A stretch of DNA of 64,000 nt from Nicoletella semolina (GTDB taxonomy: Bacteria > Pseudomonadota > Gammaproteobacteria > Enterobacterales > Pasteurellaceae): NCBI RefSeq assembly GCF_004345745.1, contig NZ_SLXJ01000002.1, positions 209,897 through 273,896 on the forward strand, given 5' to 3'. Under the pieces are notes generated by a model. It was not told where the DNA came from, searched no databases, and saw only the letters and a program-made list of their open reading frames with translations. Numbering within the stretch: position 1 is the first letter of the stretch; every line of letters begins with the position of its first letter. Position numbers and translations under genes: made by a program. Below, one piece after another: positions 29,176 through 38,889 of the stretch.

Positions 29176-31044
29176 TTACTTAATTGTGCCGCAATTTAGG
29201 CAGTAAAGATAAGTCTGTTTTGGATCATTAAAGCGTGAAAGCAAATTGGCTGGCTTATTAGCTTGACTTAAAGATAATCCAGTCCATTCGCTAACGAGTG
29301 CTTGTAAGGTAGGGGCTTTGAATTGCAATTTCAAATCACGCATAATTTGTCCAAACACACTCTCATCTTCTTCAATAAACCACTGCACTTGATAGTTTGA
29401 GGCATTTTGAGGCTGTTCAGCTTGAAGCAGCTCAACGAGCATCTCGTAAGCGTCATTAAAATCCCCTAATTTATCTACTAGACCATTTTTTAACGCCATT
29501 TCTCCAAGCCAAACTTGACCTTGTGCAATCTTATCTACTGCAGCTTTATCCATTTTCCGACCACGGCTGACTAATTCTAAAAAACGATCGTAGCCATTTT
29601 CAATGCTGATTTGAATTAGCACACCTTGCTCTTTCGGTAAGGTTTTAAGTAAAGAGAGAGGGGCTAATTTTGAAGTTGAGATCCCATCTTGATTGACGCC
29701 AATCCCTTTAGCGGTTTTTTCAAAACTGACGGCTAAACCAAAAATCCCAATTGAGCCTGTCAATGTGCTACGGCTGGCAATAATTTTATTTGCCGTTGCT
29801 GCAATCCAGTAGCCGCCTGATGCAGCCATTCCGCCCATAGAGGCGACTACGGGTTTTCCTGCTTTTTGCAAGTTTTCCACCTCTTGGCGAATAAATTCAG
29901 AGGCAATCGCACTTCCACCAGGGCTATTAATGCGTAAAATTACCCCTTTTACTCTTTCATCTTGGTTTGCTCGGCGTAGTAAATGCACGATGGTATCGCT
30001 ACCTGCCGTATCTTCACTACTTTCGCCTAACACAATCTCTCCTTCTACGTTGATGACCGCAATCTTGTTCGAGGCGTTGCGATAAAATCGACTTGGTAAA
30101 TTTTCTAAATATTCAAAAAAGGAGATATGATTGTATTCGCCCTGGTGGCTTTTCCCAAATTGAGCGAGCAGAGCTTGATGGATTTGTTCATTGGTGGCTA
30201 AGTCTGTAACCAATTTTCGAGCCAAGGCGTATTCTCCATCATCACCTTTGGCTTGTTTATATTCATCAATATACTGCGATATGTTTGGAAGTACTCGCTC
30301 TGGTGTAATTTGACGATTGTCGGCGATGGTTTGGGTGATATTTCCCCATAGCGTATTGAGCCACAATTGTGCATTTTGGCGTGCTTCAGGCGACATATCA
30401 TCACGGATAAATGGTTCTACTGCTGATTTGTAAGTACCGACACGGAAAATATGCGGAATGGCTTCAATTTTCTCAAACAATGTTTTGAAATATAGATTAG
30501 AGTAGCTTAAACCGTGTAGATCAACAAAGCCTGCCTTGTTCAGATAAATTTTATCAGCAAAACTTGCCAGATAGTATTGTGCTTGGCTGTAATATTCACC
30601 GATCGCAATGACAGGTTTTCCTGTTTCCTTGAAATATTGAATTTCTTTACCAATGAACTCCAAAGAAGGAAAATCGCCCCCTTCAAAATATTTTAGATCT
30701 AGCACTAATCCTGTGATTTGATCATTTGTTTTAGCGTGATGAATTGCGCGCACCACATCAAAAGTAGAGATTTTCAGGGGGACTTGGCGAGTGCCATTAA
30801 GCTCACTTTGCACAAAGCGGCTAAAATCGGCAAATTGATCGTGGTTATCTGCCAAATAGCCATCTAAATTAAGTGTTAACGCCCCTCTGAAATTAGGATC
30901 AAAGGTATTTTTTTGTGGTTTGCTCGTTTGTAGAAAACTTAATAATGATAAACAGAACAGCACAAACAAAATAAAAAATAGGTTAATGACACATTCACGA
31001 ATACAGCGATAAATTCGATAAATTCCTTTAAATAAAGCTGACAT
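29176..31044 (-). CDS. sppA: Signal peptide peptidase SppA (protease IV)
   Basis: Inner-membrane serine protease that degrades cleaved signal peptides. 622 aa (E. coli 618), double-domain long form. N-terminal TM (VINLFFILFVLFCLSLLSFL, about 19-38). The catalytic Lys is in the N-terminal half (RVGTYKSAVEPFIRDDMSPE), and the nucleophile Ser in the C-terminal half in MGGMAASGGYWIAA, after LRINSPGGSAIASE. The divergent neighbour ydjA is the same as in E. coli. Confidence 0.96.
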   Translation of the reverse strand: MSALFKGIYRIYRCIRECVINLFFILFVLFCLSLLSFLQTSKPQKNTFDPNFRGALTLNLDGYLADNHDQFADFSRFVQSELNGTRQVPLKISTFDVVRAIHHAKTNDQITGLVLDLKYFEGGDFPSLEFIGKEIQYFKETGKPVIAIGEYYSQAQYYLASFADKIYLNKAGFVDLHGLSYSNLYFKTLFEKIEAIPHIFRVGTYKSAVEPFIRDDMSPEARQNAQLWLNTLWGNITQTIADNRQITPERVLPNISQYIDEYKQAKGDDGEYALARKLVTDLATNEQIHQALLAQFGKSHQGEYNHISFFEYLENLPSRFYRNASNKIAVINVEGEIVLGESSEDTAGSDTIVHLLRRANQDERVKGVILRINSPGGSAIASEFIRQEVENLQKAGKPVVASMGGMAASGGYWIAATANKIIASRSTLTGSIGIFGLAVSFEKTAKGIGVNQDGISTSKLAPLSLLKTLPKEQGVLIQISIENGYDRFLELVSRGRKMDKAAVDKIAQGQVWLGEMALKNGLVDKLGDFNDAYEMLVELLQAEQPQNASNYQVQWFIEEDESVFGQIMRDLKLQFKAPTLQALVSEWTGLSLSQANKPANLLSRFNDPKQTYLYCLNCGTIK

Positions 31045-31154
31045 TGCTTCTCCTTACAAAGCTAAAAATTGCGTGATAAACTACCACAAAATCACGAATA
31101 ATTTAACAAAATATGCTATCCTTCCCCACCTTTTTTAGTGTGAGGAATTTTTTT

Positions 31155-31730
31155 ATGGATGTGTTATCACTTCTGCCATACCGTCGATCAAGTAAAAAAT
31201 TTGGTGAGATCGCCCCCAACGCAGAGCAGCTTAAAATAATGTTCCAATCCGCACTTAGAGTCCCTGATCATGGGCGTTTAAAACCTTATCGTTTTGTTGT
31301 CATTGAAAAGCAAGCGATGGGTTCACTTGAAGAGCTACTAAAGGCAAGTGCCAACGAATTTGAAATGGGCAAGGAAGCTCGACAAAAAGCGGAAAATCTA
31401 TGTCAGCGATCGCCAATGATGATTGGCGTAGTGGCTAAAATTGCAGAAAATATCCCAAAAGTACCCGCTTGGGAGCAAATGATCAGTGCAGGGTGTGCAA
31501 CTTATGCACTTCAGCTGGCAGCGAATGCACAGGGATTTGAAACCTGTTGGATAAGCAATCAATGGATCAAAGGCAGTGCGTTACGCCATGCGTTTCAATG
31601 TGAAGATGATGAGCAAATTATCGCTTTATTAATGATTGGCTCGCCTTGTGATAGCACTCAAATTAGCTTAGCGAGCCAGCCTGAAGAGATTGAAAATTTT
31701 GTCTATTATTTGAATGGAAGCCAACCATGA
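31155..31730 (+). CDS. ydjA: Nitroreductase family protein YdjA
   Basis: FMN-dependent NAD(P)H oxidoreductase of the nitroreductase fold; physiological substrate unknown. 191 aa from ATG 31155 (MDVLSLLPYRRSSKKFGEI), with GAGGAA 7 nt upstream. An upstream start at 31113 would add 14 hydrophobic residues unlike the family. Seen: RRSSKKF (FMN phosphate contacts), ALRVPDHGRLKPYRFVV, WEQMISAGCATYALQLAANA and GFETCWISNQW. It is divergent from sppA and overlaps epmC by 4 bp (ATGA). Confidence 0.9.
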   Translation: MDVLSLLPYRRSSKKFGEIAPNAEQLKIMFQSALRVPDHGRLKPYRFVVIEKQAMGSLEELLKASANEFEMGKEARQKAENLCQRSPMMIGVVAKIAENIPKVPAWEQMISAGCATYALQLAANAQGFETCWISNQWIKGSALRHAFQCEDDEQIIALLMIGSPCDSTQISLASQPEEIENFVYYLNGSQP

Positions 31731-32293
31731 ATCAAGATAACCACCATTATCAAGATCTAATTACTATTTTTAATCGCTGTTTTTTTGACAACTACAATAC
31801 ACGTTTAGAGCGTGGCGGCGATTACCCTATTTACTTGCCTGCATTCAGCCTTGAAGGCGGCATAAAATGTGAGCGTCCTTATCACGTCATTTTATTTGCA
31901 CACGGTTTTTACAGCAGTGCATTACACGAAATTGCTCACTGGCTTGTAGCAGGTAAGGCACGCAGAGAGCTAGAAGATTTTGGTTATTGGTATGAGCCTG
32001 ACGGACGTTCAGCAGAGCGTCAGCGTGAGTTTGAACAGGTAGAGGTTAAGCCACAAGCCATTGAGTGGATCTTAGCAATGGCAGCGAATTTCCGCTATTT
32101 TACTAGTGCAGATAATTTGACAGGGAACGTAGGCGATAATTCCGCATTTAAGCAAGCTGTCTATCAGCAGGTTAGACACTATGCTGAACACGGATTACCT
32201 AAACGTGCGGAAATTCTTCGTCAAGCATTAGCTGAGTTTTACCACACATCTAATAAAATCGAATTAGAAAAATTTGATATACACCGAATTTAA
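31727..32293 (+). CDS. epmC: Elongation factor P hydroxylase EpmC
   Basis: Hydroxylates the beta-lysyl-lysine of EF-P, the last step of its modification. 188 aa. Metal-binding HEIAHW near residue 66 (in FYSSALHEIAHWLVAGKAR), then ELEDFGYWYEPDGR, FEQVEVKPQAIEWI and the C-terminal FYHT segment, matching E. coli YfcM throughout. Start ATG overlaps the ydjA stop, so translation is coupled. Confidence 0.93.
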   Translation: MNQDNHHYQDLITIFNRCFFDNYNTRLERGGDYPIYLPAFSLEGGIKCERPYHVILFAHGFYSSALHEIAHWLVAGKARRELEDFGYWYEPDGRSAERQREFEQVEVKPQAIEWILAMAANFRYFTSADNLTGNVGDNSAFKQAVYQQVRHYAEHGLPKRAEILRQALAEFYHTSNKIELEKFDIHRI

Positions 32294-32331
32294 GCACAGA
32301 ATGATTATAAAATGAGCATTCAATAAAACCA

Positions 32332-33327
32332 TTAATAATGACGATCTACGGACAAATAGGCCAAGGAAATGAGAGCTTGTTTATAGTCGGAGTGAGGTAG
32401 AACCGCTAGACAATCTACTGCTTTTTGAGCCTCTTGTTTCGCTTTTTGCATTGTATAATCAAGAGATTGATGCTCAACCATCATTTCAAGCACCTTTTCC
32501 ATCTCTTCACGCTTGCCTCCTTGCTCTATGGCTTGGCGAATAAAATTAGCCTGCTCTTGTTTATTGGCTTGCATTGCTGATGTCATCAAGTGAAGTAGAG
32601 GCAAGGTCGGTTTTCCCTCAACAAAATCATCGCCTATGTTTTTGCCTAATGCTTGTGCATTCGCTGAATAATCTAAAATATCATCAATAAGCTGGAAGGC
32701 TGTACCGAGATAGCGTCCATAATCACGCAGTGCATTCACTATTGTTGTATTTGCATTAGCGACTAGGGCAGCACATTGAGTGGCGGCTTCAAAAAGGCGT
32801 GCAGTTTTGCTATAGATAACCTGCATATAGCTTACTTCAGTCGTGTTTGGGTCATTACAATTCATCAATTGTTGCACTTCACCTTCTGCAATCACATTTG
32901 TTGCATCAGACATCACTTTTAATATTGGCAGATTATCAAGGCTTGTCATCAACTGAAATGCCCGAGTATAGATAAAATCCCCTACCAGTACACTTGCAGC
33001 GTTACCAAACAATGCATTAGCCGTTTCTTTACCTCTACGCATTTCAGATTCATCAACCACATCATCGTGCAGTAGAGTTGCAGTGTGAATAAACTCCACA
33101 AAAGTTGCACAAGTAATATGCTCACTTCCTTGATAACCTAATGCTTTTGCCGCCAGTATCGCAATCAGTGGGCGAATGCGTTTTCCACCACCGCTAATAA
33201 TATAATGCCCCAATTGATTAATCAGCACTACATCGGAATTCAATTGCGAGAGAATAGCTTGATCAACGAGTTTCATCTCCGCCTTAACTAAAGCGGAAAT
33301 TTGTTCCATAGAATATTGCGTAGTCAT
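32332..33327 (-). CDS. ispB: All-trans polyprenyl diphosphate synthase (IspB)
   Basis: Makes the isoprenoid side chain of quinones from FPP and IPP. 331 aa. Both Asp-rich motifs are present: DDVVDESEMRRG after HTATLLH (about residue 92) and DDILDYSANAQALGKNIGDD (about 220). GGGKRIRPL and GDFIYTRAFQLM are also typical. The chain length (octaprenyl or heptaprenyl) cannot be read from the sequence here. Single gene on the minus strand, convergent with epmC. Confidence 0.95.
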   Translation of the reverse strand: MTTQYSMEQISALVKAEMKLVDQAILSQLNSDVVLINQLGHYIISGGGKRIRPLIAILAAKALGYQGSEHITCATFVEFIHTATLLHDDVVDESEMRRGKETANALFGNAASVLVGDFIYTRAFQLMTSLDNLPILKVMSDATNVIAEGEVQQLMNCNDPNTTEVSYMQVIYSKTARLFEAATQCAALVANANTTIVNALRDYGRYLGTAFQLIDDILDYSANAQALGKNIGDDFVEGKPTLPLLHLMTSAMQANKQEQANFIRQAIEQGGKREEMEKVLEMMVEHQSLDYTMQKAKQEAQKAVDCLAVLPHSDYKQALISLAYLSVDRHY

Positions 33328-33442
33328 CAGAATATCTTAAAGTTAAAAATAAGATTGAATTCTACCTGAATGTGCCGTTCGCTTCAAAAGAAGAATGCTC
33401 CAAGCGGTCTATTCTATTTAGAATTTTGCAAAATTTATCCAT

Positions 33443-33476
33443 AAAAAATGAGGCAAGCATCACACTTCCCTCATTT
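33443..33476 (-). terminator. Intrinsic terminator of the ypjD-corB transcript
   Basis: AAATGAGG / CCTCATTT stem with an internal AAG...CTT, followed on the minus strand by TTTTTTAT, 35 bp past the stop of the CorB-like gene. Confidence 0.75.
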
Positions 33477-33510
33477 GTTCAATCTTACTTTAAACTTAGA
33501 TGTTCAAGAT

Positions 33511-34812
33511 TTAGCTTTCCCCAGACTGAGGCGGCTCAACTTTTGCGAGTTTGACCATATTTTCAGATACCTCAAGTACCGTAATATTTAAATCAAAGAG
33601 CTTAAATTGCGTATCTTCATCGGGAATTTTCTCAAGATGCTCTAAAATAAGTCCATTAAATGTACGCACTTCATCAACAGGCAAATTCCAATCAAATAAC
33701 TTATTAAGATTTCGTAAGTTCGCTGATCCCTCAATCAACACCGAACCATCAGATTGCGGTTTCACTTCTTCATCAAGGGTTGGAGCGGAAGAAGTCGTAA
33801 ACTCTCCAACAATCTCTTCTAAAATATCTTCCAGTGTAATTAACCCTTTAATATCACCATACTCATCAACTACCAAACCAATACGTTCTTTATTTGTTTT
33901 AAAATTCATTAATTGGGTAGTTAAAGGAGTCGATTCTGGAATGAAATAAGGGGCATCAACGGCGCGTACCAACATCTCTTTGGTAAACTCATTTCGTTCT
34001 AACATCAAACGAAATGCCTCACGCACACGCAACATACCAAGAATATTTTTATCCATATTCTCTTTATAGATCACCACTCTTGCGTGAGCTGCTCCTGTGA
34101 GCTGACGCATAATCGCTTTCCAATCATCATTAATATCAATACCACCAATATCATTGCGAGGTACCATAATGTCATCAACGGTGACTTTTTCCATATCCAA
34201 AATAGAAACTAGCATTTCTTGGTGGGAATTTGGAATAAATTTGCCTGCTTCAAGTACCACACTACGCAGTTCATCACTGTTTAATCCCATTTTTTCTGAA
34301 GGACGAATGCGTAATAATTTCATCAAACCACTGATGATGAGGTTCATCAAAAAGACCACAGGCATAAAAATTTTAATCAATGGCGTAAGAACATAGCTAA
34401 ACAAAAAGCTAATCTTTTCTGGGTAAATTGCAGCAATCGTCTTCGGCAAAATTTCAGAAAACACTAACATTACAAGCGTCAATAATCCTGTTGCAATCGC
34501 AATACCCGCCTCGCCAGACAGTTGCATACCAATCATTGTTGCAATTGCTGATGCCATAATATTGACAAGATTATTACAAATCAAAATAAAGCTAAGCAAT
34601 ACATCAGTCCGAGTGAGAAGTTTTTCGGCAAGCTGTGCACCACGATGACCTTTTTCTGCGAGATGACGCATTCGATAGCGATTAAGAGATATCAGCCCAG
34701 TTTCAGAGCTAGAGAAAAATGCGGAGAGAATAAGAAGAAAAACAAGTGCAATAAATAAGCTACTCAGGGGGATACTTTCCAAAGTCAAATTCCTATACAA
34801 ATTAATCATCAA
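33511..34812 (-). CDS. CNNM/CorB-type membrane protein with CBS pair and CorC/HlyC domain
   Basis: Family implicated in Mg2+/Co2+ efflux or CorA function (E. coli YfjD/CorB). 433 aa. N-terminal DUF21 membrane domain with about four TMs (FSSSETGLISLNRYRMRHLA, then NNLVNIMASAIAT, about residues 30-200). Two CBS domains follow (VDDIMVPRNDI at about 205; DEYGDIKGLITLEDILEEIV at about 325). A C-terminal CorC_HlyC domain follows (GSANLRNLNKLFDWNLP). It is downstream of ypjD, as in E. coli, 66 bp apart with inverted USS-like words in the gap. The transported ion is inferred from the family. Confidence 0.88.
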   Translation of the reverse strand: MMINLYRNLTLESIPLSSLFIALVFLLILSAFFSSSETGLISLNRYRMRHLAEKGHRGAQLAEKLLTRTDVLLSFILICNNLVNIMASAIATMIGMQLSGEAGIAIATGLLTLVMLVFSEILPKTIAAIYPEKISFLFSYVLTPLIKIFMPVVFLMNLIISGLMKLLRIRPSEKMGLNSDELRSVVLEAGKFIPNSHQEMLVSILDMEKVTVDDIMVPRNDIGGIDINDDWKAIMRQLTGAAHARVVIYKENMDKNILGMLRVREAFRLMLERNEFTKEMLVRAVDAPYFIPESTPLTTQLMNFKTNKERIGLVVDEYGDIKGLITLEDILEEIVGEFTTSSAPTLDEEVKPQSDGSVLIEGSANLRNLNKLFDWNLPVDEVRTFNGLILEHLEKIPDEDTQFKLFDLNITVLEVSENMVKLAKVEPPQSGES

Positions 34813-34878
34813 GCGGTCAATTTTGCATAAAATTTTGCAAAATTATCACCATATCTGACCGCTCTCCTTATGGTGTAA

Positions 34879-35682
34879 TCACACCATTCGACTACCAAAA
34901 TAGGCAACCGTAAGCAGCATCATACCTGAAATCGAATAAATAAGCACTCGTTTTCCACGCCAATGTAGTTTCCATAGCCCTAATAATAAAATACCGTACA
35001 CAACCCATGCGACAAATGAAAATACCGCCTTATGGATATGCTCAGAGGCAAAAAAATCGTGCAGATAGATCATACCCGTTATCAACACAAGCGTTAATAA
35101 TCCTTGTGCCATTAAAGTGAGATAGAAAAAATGACGCTCGACTGTCATAAGCGGAGGCAAAAGAGGTGAAAACATCAACTGCTTAGTTTTCAACTTATAA
35201 TTCAACCAATTAAGTTGCAACGCATACAACAAGGCAATGAAAAATAACGCATAAGAGAAAATAGCAATCGCAAGATGAAATAATAAGCCTGCATTTTCTG
35301 ACAACTGTTTTATTACTGCTCCTGAGACAAAACTGGATACCGCAATATTGACCATACTTAAAATATAAATAATCGATAATGGAAACCAAATTGTTTTCCA
35401 TCTAGGCAACGCAATTGTAACAAGCAAACTCATACTCAATGCCATCATCGACGCCACATTGGCAAGCGTAAAATTTTGTCCAGATTGTAAAAAAATAAGA
35501 TGAGAAATATTCACCAAATGCAAAGCACAAGCTATGAGCCCCACGATAACGACAATATTTAGATTGATATTACCCTGAAAATTACGTTGCTTTTGAGAAT
35601 AGCGAACAGGATTAATCCACAATAACGCTCCCAAATGTAGTGCAGCTAAATAAGCAATAATGGCCAACACAGCGAATAGCAT
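34879..35682 (-). CDS. ypjD: YpjD, cytochrome c assembly-family membrane protein
   Basis: Inner-membrane protein of the CcmC/CcsA (HemX-like) superfamily; exact role unknown. 267 aa with eight likely TM segments. Family-like segments: LAALHLGALLW at the N-terminus, HLAIAIFSYALFFIALLYAL, and HDFFASEHIHKAVFSFVAWV then VYGILLLGLWKLHWRGKR, containing His residues in heme-handling positions. First gene before the CorB-like gene, the E. coli ypjD-yfjD order. ffh, its usual neighbour, is not present; purC lies upstream in the same orientation. Confidence 0.85.
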   Translation of the reverse strand: MLFAVLAIIAYLAALHLGALLWINPVRYSQKQRNFQGNINLNIVVIVGLIACALHLVNISHLIFLQSGQNFTLANVASMMALSMSLLVTIALPRWKTIWFPLSIIYILSMVNIAVSSFVSGAVIKQLSENAGLLFHLAIAIFSYALFFIALLYALQLNWLNYKLKTKQLMFSPLLPPLMTVERHFFYLTLMAQGLLTLVLITGMIYLHDFFASEHIHKAVFSFVAWVVYGILLLGLWKLHWRGKRVLIYSISGMMLLTVAYFGSRMV

Positions 35683-35853
35683 AAAGTTCTCTTATTTAAG
35701 AATAATTTGCAATGCACATAAATTAGCAGTTTTAGATATTTTTTTCTATGAAAAATCACGCACTCCACACAATTTTCACTGAATTTATAATTTGGGCTAA
35801 TTTATTATGTTATTTTTTACAAAAATTTGCTTATTTATTCGCTTATTTCTAGG

Positions 35854-35886
35854 AAACTTACGACTTGGAGCATAAGTTTTTTTATG
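35854..35886 (+). other. Plus-strand hairpin with T run in the ypjD-purC gap
   Basis: AAACTTA / TAAGTTT (12-nt loop) followed by TTTT on the plus strand, with no plus-strand gene nearby. A TATAAT lies at 35786-35791 upstream but without a -35. It could be a weak terminator of a short transcript or chance in AT-rich DNA. Confidence 0.25.
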
Positions 35887-35904
35887 TTGCTAAAGCTTCT
35901 TAAT

Positions 35905-35931
35905 AAAAAACCACCTAAAAATGGGTGGTTT
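35905..35931 (-). terminator. Intrinsic terminator of purC
   Basis: AAACCACC / GGTGGTTT stem with a short A-rich loop; on the minus strand it is followed by TTTTTTATTAAG, 25 bp past the purC stop. Confidence 0.85.
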
Positions 35932-35955
35932 TCTGTCAGGAGTGAATCGGGGACG

Positions 35956-36813
35956 TTATTGCGTGAGTAAATCCAATGCTTCTTGGTATTTGGCAACGGT
36001 TTTTTCAATTATCTCAGTGGGGATTTTGGGGGCGGGGGCTTGTTTGTTCCAACCGCTATTTTCTAGCCAATCACGGATAAATTGTTTATCGAAAGAAGGG
36101 GGATTTGTACCTTCTTGATAACTGTTTACAGACCAAAAGCGACTGGAATCAGGTGTTAATACTTCGTCCATCAGTGTGAGTACACCATTTTCATCTAACC
36201 CAAACTCAAATTTTGTATCGCAAATGATGATGCCTTTTGTCAGTGCGTAATCGGCTGCTTCTTTGTAAAGGGCAAGTGCTGCCTGTTTTACTTGTTGAGC
36301 CAATGTTGCACCAATTTGGCGTTCGCATTCGGCATAGCTAATATTGATATCGTGGTCGCCCACTTCAGCCTTACTTGATGGGGTAAAAATAGGCTCGGGC
36401 AATTGGCTGGCTTCTACTAAGCCTTGCGGTAGTGCTAGACCGCAAATGGTGCCTGTTTGTTGGTAATCTTTCAGCCCAGATCCTGTTAAATAGCCACGCA
36501 CGATAGATTCAATTTTTACTGGGGTTAAACGTTTACAGACAACGGCTCGGTATTGGATTGTTTGTGCTTCTGCTTTGGGAAGGACATCAAAAACAGACTC
36601 TCCTGTGAGATGATTTGGCATAATATGAGCTAATTTATTGAACCAAAAATGAGATATTTGCGTTAAGATTTCGCCTTTCTTAGGGATTGGGTCATCTAAG
36701 ATGACATCAAAAGCGGACAGTCGATCTGTTGCCACCATTAGCATTCGTTTGTCGTCAATTTCATAAAGATCACGCACTTTACCTGAATAGATTTTTTTTA
36801 AACTAATTTGCAT
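35956..36813 (-). CDS. purC: Phosphoribosylaminoimidazole-succinocarboxamide synthase
   Basis: SAICAR synthase of de novo purine synthesis: CAIR plus aspartate plus ATP. 285 aa, the longer form of the family. Seen: YSGKVRDLYEIDDKRMLMVA then TDRLSAFDV at the N-terminus, RGYLTGSGLKDYQQTG, DHDINISYAE, and IICDTKFEFGLDENG then VLTLMDEVLTPDSSRFW, with SYQEGTNPPSFDKQFIRDWL near the C-terminus. Single-gene transcript with a PurR box upstream. Confidence 0.97.
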   Translation of the reverse strand: MQISLKKIYSGKVRDLYEIDDKRMLMVATDRLSAFDVILDDPIPKKGEILTQISHFWFNKLAHIMPNHLTGESVFDVLPKAEAQTIQYRAVVCKRLTPVKIESIVRGYLTGSGLKDYQQTGTICGLALPQGLVEASQLPEPIFTPSSKAEVGDHDINISYAECERQIGATLAQQVKQAALALYKEAADYALTKGIIICDTKFEFGLDENGVLTLMDEVLTPDSSRFWSVNSYQEGTNPPSFDKQFIRDWLENSGWNKQAPAPKIPTEIIEKTVAKYQEALDLLTQ

Positions 36814-36851
36814 AAGACAATCCCATAATCAATAAAATAATATTGGTTGCG

Positions 36852-36881
36852 ATTATAGCAAACTTACGCAAACGTTTGCGA
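36852..36881 (-). promoter_or_regulatory. purC promoter with PurR operator
   Basis: ACGCAAACGTTTGCGA (36866-36881) is a near-consensus PurR box containing a 14-bp perfect palindrome. On the minus strand it is followed by TATAAT (36857-36852) 39-44 bp before the purC start. The operator therefore covers the -35 region, giving direct purine repression. Confidence 0.88.
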
Positions 36882-36944
36882 ATATGTGGAAATAATTTGT
36901 GTAAAATAGTGATGAAAAAAATGAGAGAAATTGACCGCTTGGGA

Positions 36945-37769
36945 CTAGTCAAAGATCGCCATTAACTCATTTACTTTTAAACGAGCCTGTGATTTTTGGG
37001 CGATACTGCGTTGTACTTGGAATGTTTTAAGGGTTGCCCCTTGATAAAGCTCACGAGTTAATGGTGTATCGTGATTGGATATGATCACAGGGATATGGTG
37101 TCGTTGGGCTTGCTTGGCATAATTGGCAAGCTGTTGCTGTTGTAACAAGCTAAATCCTCCACCAGCATATTGGGTAAAATTGGTTGCTTGTATGAGTGGT
37201 GCATAAGGTGGATCGCAGTAGACAACATAATCATCAGACTGCTGGAAAATATAATCAAAAGTTTGTTGGAAATTGAGGCAAACAAAAGTCGCTCGTTGTG
37301 CTTTTTCGGCAAAAAAACGAAGCTCTTTTTCAGGGAAATAATGTGTGCGGTATTGACCAAAGGGAACATTATACTGCTGTTTACTGTTATAACGGCAAAG
37401 TCCATTAAAGCCAAAACGGTTTAAATAGAGAAATAAGACTGATCGTTGAAACATATCCTCAGAGAGGTTAAATTCTTGGCGGCGTTTATAATAAAAACTC
37501 GCACTGTTGGCTTCGGGGTGTGTGAAAAGCCGCTGGGTGGCTTGAATATAGCGATCGACATCAGTTTTGATGACGTTAAAAAGCTGGATTAAATCAGCAT
37601 TAATATCTGCCAGTAGGTAGCGGTCAAAATCAGTATTTAAAAAAACTGATCCTGCACCAACAAAAGGCTCAACTAAACACGCTTTTTGGGGTAAATAGCA
37701 GTTAATTTCATCAGTGAGGCGATATTTCCCTCCCGCCCATTTTAAAAAGGCTCGCTGTTTAGTTGTCAT
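36945..37769 (-). CDS. dam: DNA adenine methylase (GATC)
   Basis: N6-adenine methyltransferase for GATC, guiding mismatch repair and replication timing. 274 aa (E. coli 278). AdoMet motif WAGGKYRL (about 11-18), VEPFVGAGSVF, the catalytic DPPY in VYCDPPYAPL (about 188), and SFYYKRRQEFN. Last gene of aroK-aroB-dam, 3 bp after aroB, the same grouping as in other gamma-proteobacteria. Confidence 0.96.
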   Translation of the reverse strand: MTTKQRAFLKWAGGKYRLTDEINCYLPQKACLVEPFVGAGSVFLNTDFDRYLLADINADLIQLFNVIKTDVDRYIQATQRLFTHPEANSASFYYKRRQEFNLSEDMFQRSVLFLYLNRFGFNGLCRYNSKQQYNVPFGQYRTHYFPEKELRFFAEKAQRATFVCLNFQQTFDYIFQQSDDYVVYCDPPYAPLIQATNFTQYAGGGFSLLQQQQLANYAKQAQRHHIPVIISNHDTPLTRELYQGATLKTFQVQRSIAQKSQARLKVNELMAIFD

Positions 37770-37772
37770 AAT

Positions 37773-38861
37773 TTATTGCTGTGTAATGCAGCGAATCGCA
37801 CTCAGCACCTGTACTTCACTAGCTTGTGAGCTAACATAAGCCTTGCCAAGCGTTTTGAGTAGAACAAGACGCAATTCGCCATTTAGCACTTTTTTATCAC
37901 GCCACATATAAGGTAAGTATTGTTCTGGCTGCATTCCATCGGGTGAAACAGTAGGTAAATTTGCTCTAGCAATGAGAGCTTCTAAACGTGCAACATCTTT
38001 GGTTTTGAGATCGCCGAGAAGATGTGAAAGAGCTGCTGCTTCTAGCATTCCAACAGCAACAGCTTCACCATGTAGCCAATTACCATAACCTAGGTGTGCT
38101 TCAATGGCGTGTCCGAAGGTATGCCCCAAATTGAGTAATGCTCGATCGCCTTTTTCGGTTTCATCACGCATCACGACATCAGCCTTTAATTGGCAGCAGC
38201 GTTGGATACAGTACTCTAGACTTGCTTGGTCTAGTTGAACTAAATGATCAATGTGTTGCTCAAGCCATTCAAAAAAAGCCAAGTCAAGAATTGCTCCATA
38301 TTTGATCACCTCAGCCAAGCCTGCACTGACCTCACGCTGAGGTAGAGTTTGAAGCGTATTGGTATCAACAATGACAGCAATTGGTTGGTAGAAAGCCCCA
38401 ATCATATTCTTCCCTAGTGGGTGATTAACTGCGGTTTTGCCGCCCACAGAGGAATCAACTTGTGCGAGTAATGTTGTAGGAATCTGAATGAAGCGAATGC
38501 CTCGCTGGTAAGAGGCGGCTGCGTAACCAGCCACATCGCCAACCACACCGCCACCAAGTGCAATCAGTACACTATCTCTGTTATGATTTTTTTCGAGCAG
38601 AGCGGTGAAAATGAGATCGAGGGAATCAAGGTTTTTGTACTGCTCGCCGTCAGGAATAAGGACGTGATCAACTTGACAGCCTAATTTGAGCAAGGTATTT
38701 GTCAATGTTGTTAGGTAATATTGGCTTACGGTTGGATTAGATACAATCATTACTTTATCCCCAGCTTTCAGTGAATGGAAGCTGCGAGGATCGGCAAGTA
38801 GCCCACTGCCTATTGAAATGGGATAGCCACGCTCTTTAAGACACACATCGACTTGCAACAT
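37773..38861 (-). CDS. aroB: 3-dehydroquinate synthase
   Basis: Second step of the shikimate pathway, DAHP to 3-dehydroquinate, NAD and Zn dependent. 362 aa, the same as in E. coli. [36 protein letters not shown] (NAD and phosphate contacts), [20 protein letters not shown] and the zinc ligand region [20 protein letters not shown] then [10 protein letters not shown]. 28 bp after aroK. Confidence 0.98.
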   Translation of the reverse strand: MLQVDVCLKERGYPISIGSGLLADPRSFHSLKAGDKVMIVSNPTVSQYYLTTLTNTLLKLGCQVDHVLIPDGEQYKNLDSLDLIFTALLEKNHNRDSVLIALGGGVVGDVAGYAAASYQRGIRFIQIPTTLLAQVDSSVGGKTAVNHPLGKNMIGAFYQPIAVIVDTNTLQTLPQREVSAGLAEVIKYGAILDLAFFEWLEQHIDHLVQLDQASLEYCIQRCCQLKADVVMRDETEKGDRALLNLGHTFGHAIEAHLGYGNWLHGEAVAVGMLEAAALSHLLGDLKTKDVARLEALIARANLPTVSPDGMQPEQYLPYMWRDKKVLNGELRLVLLKTLGKAYVSSQASEVQVLSAIRCITQQ

Positions 38862-38889
38862 TTTACCCTCTTAATCTCTAAATATTTTG

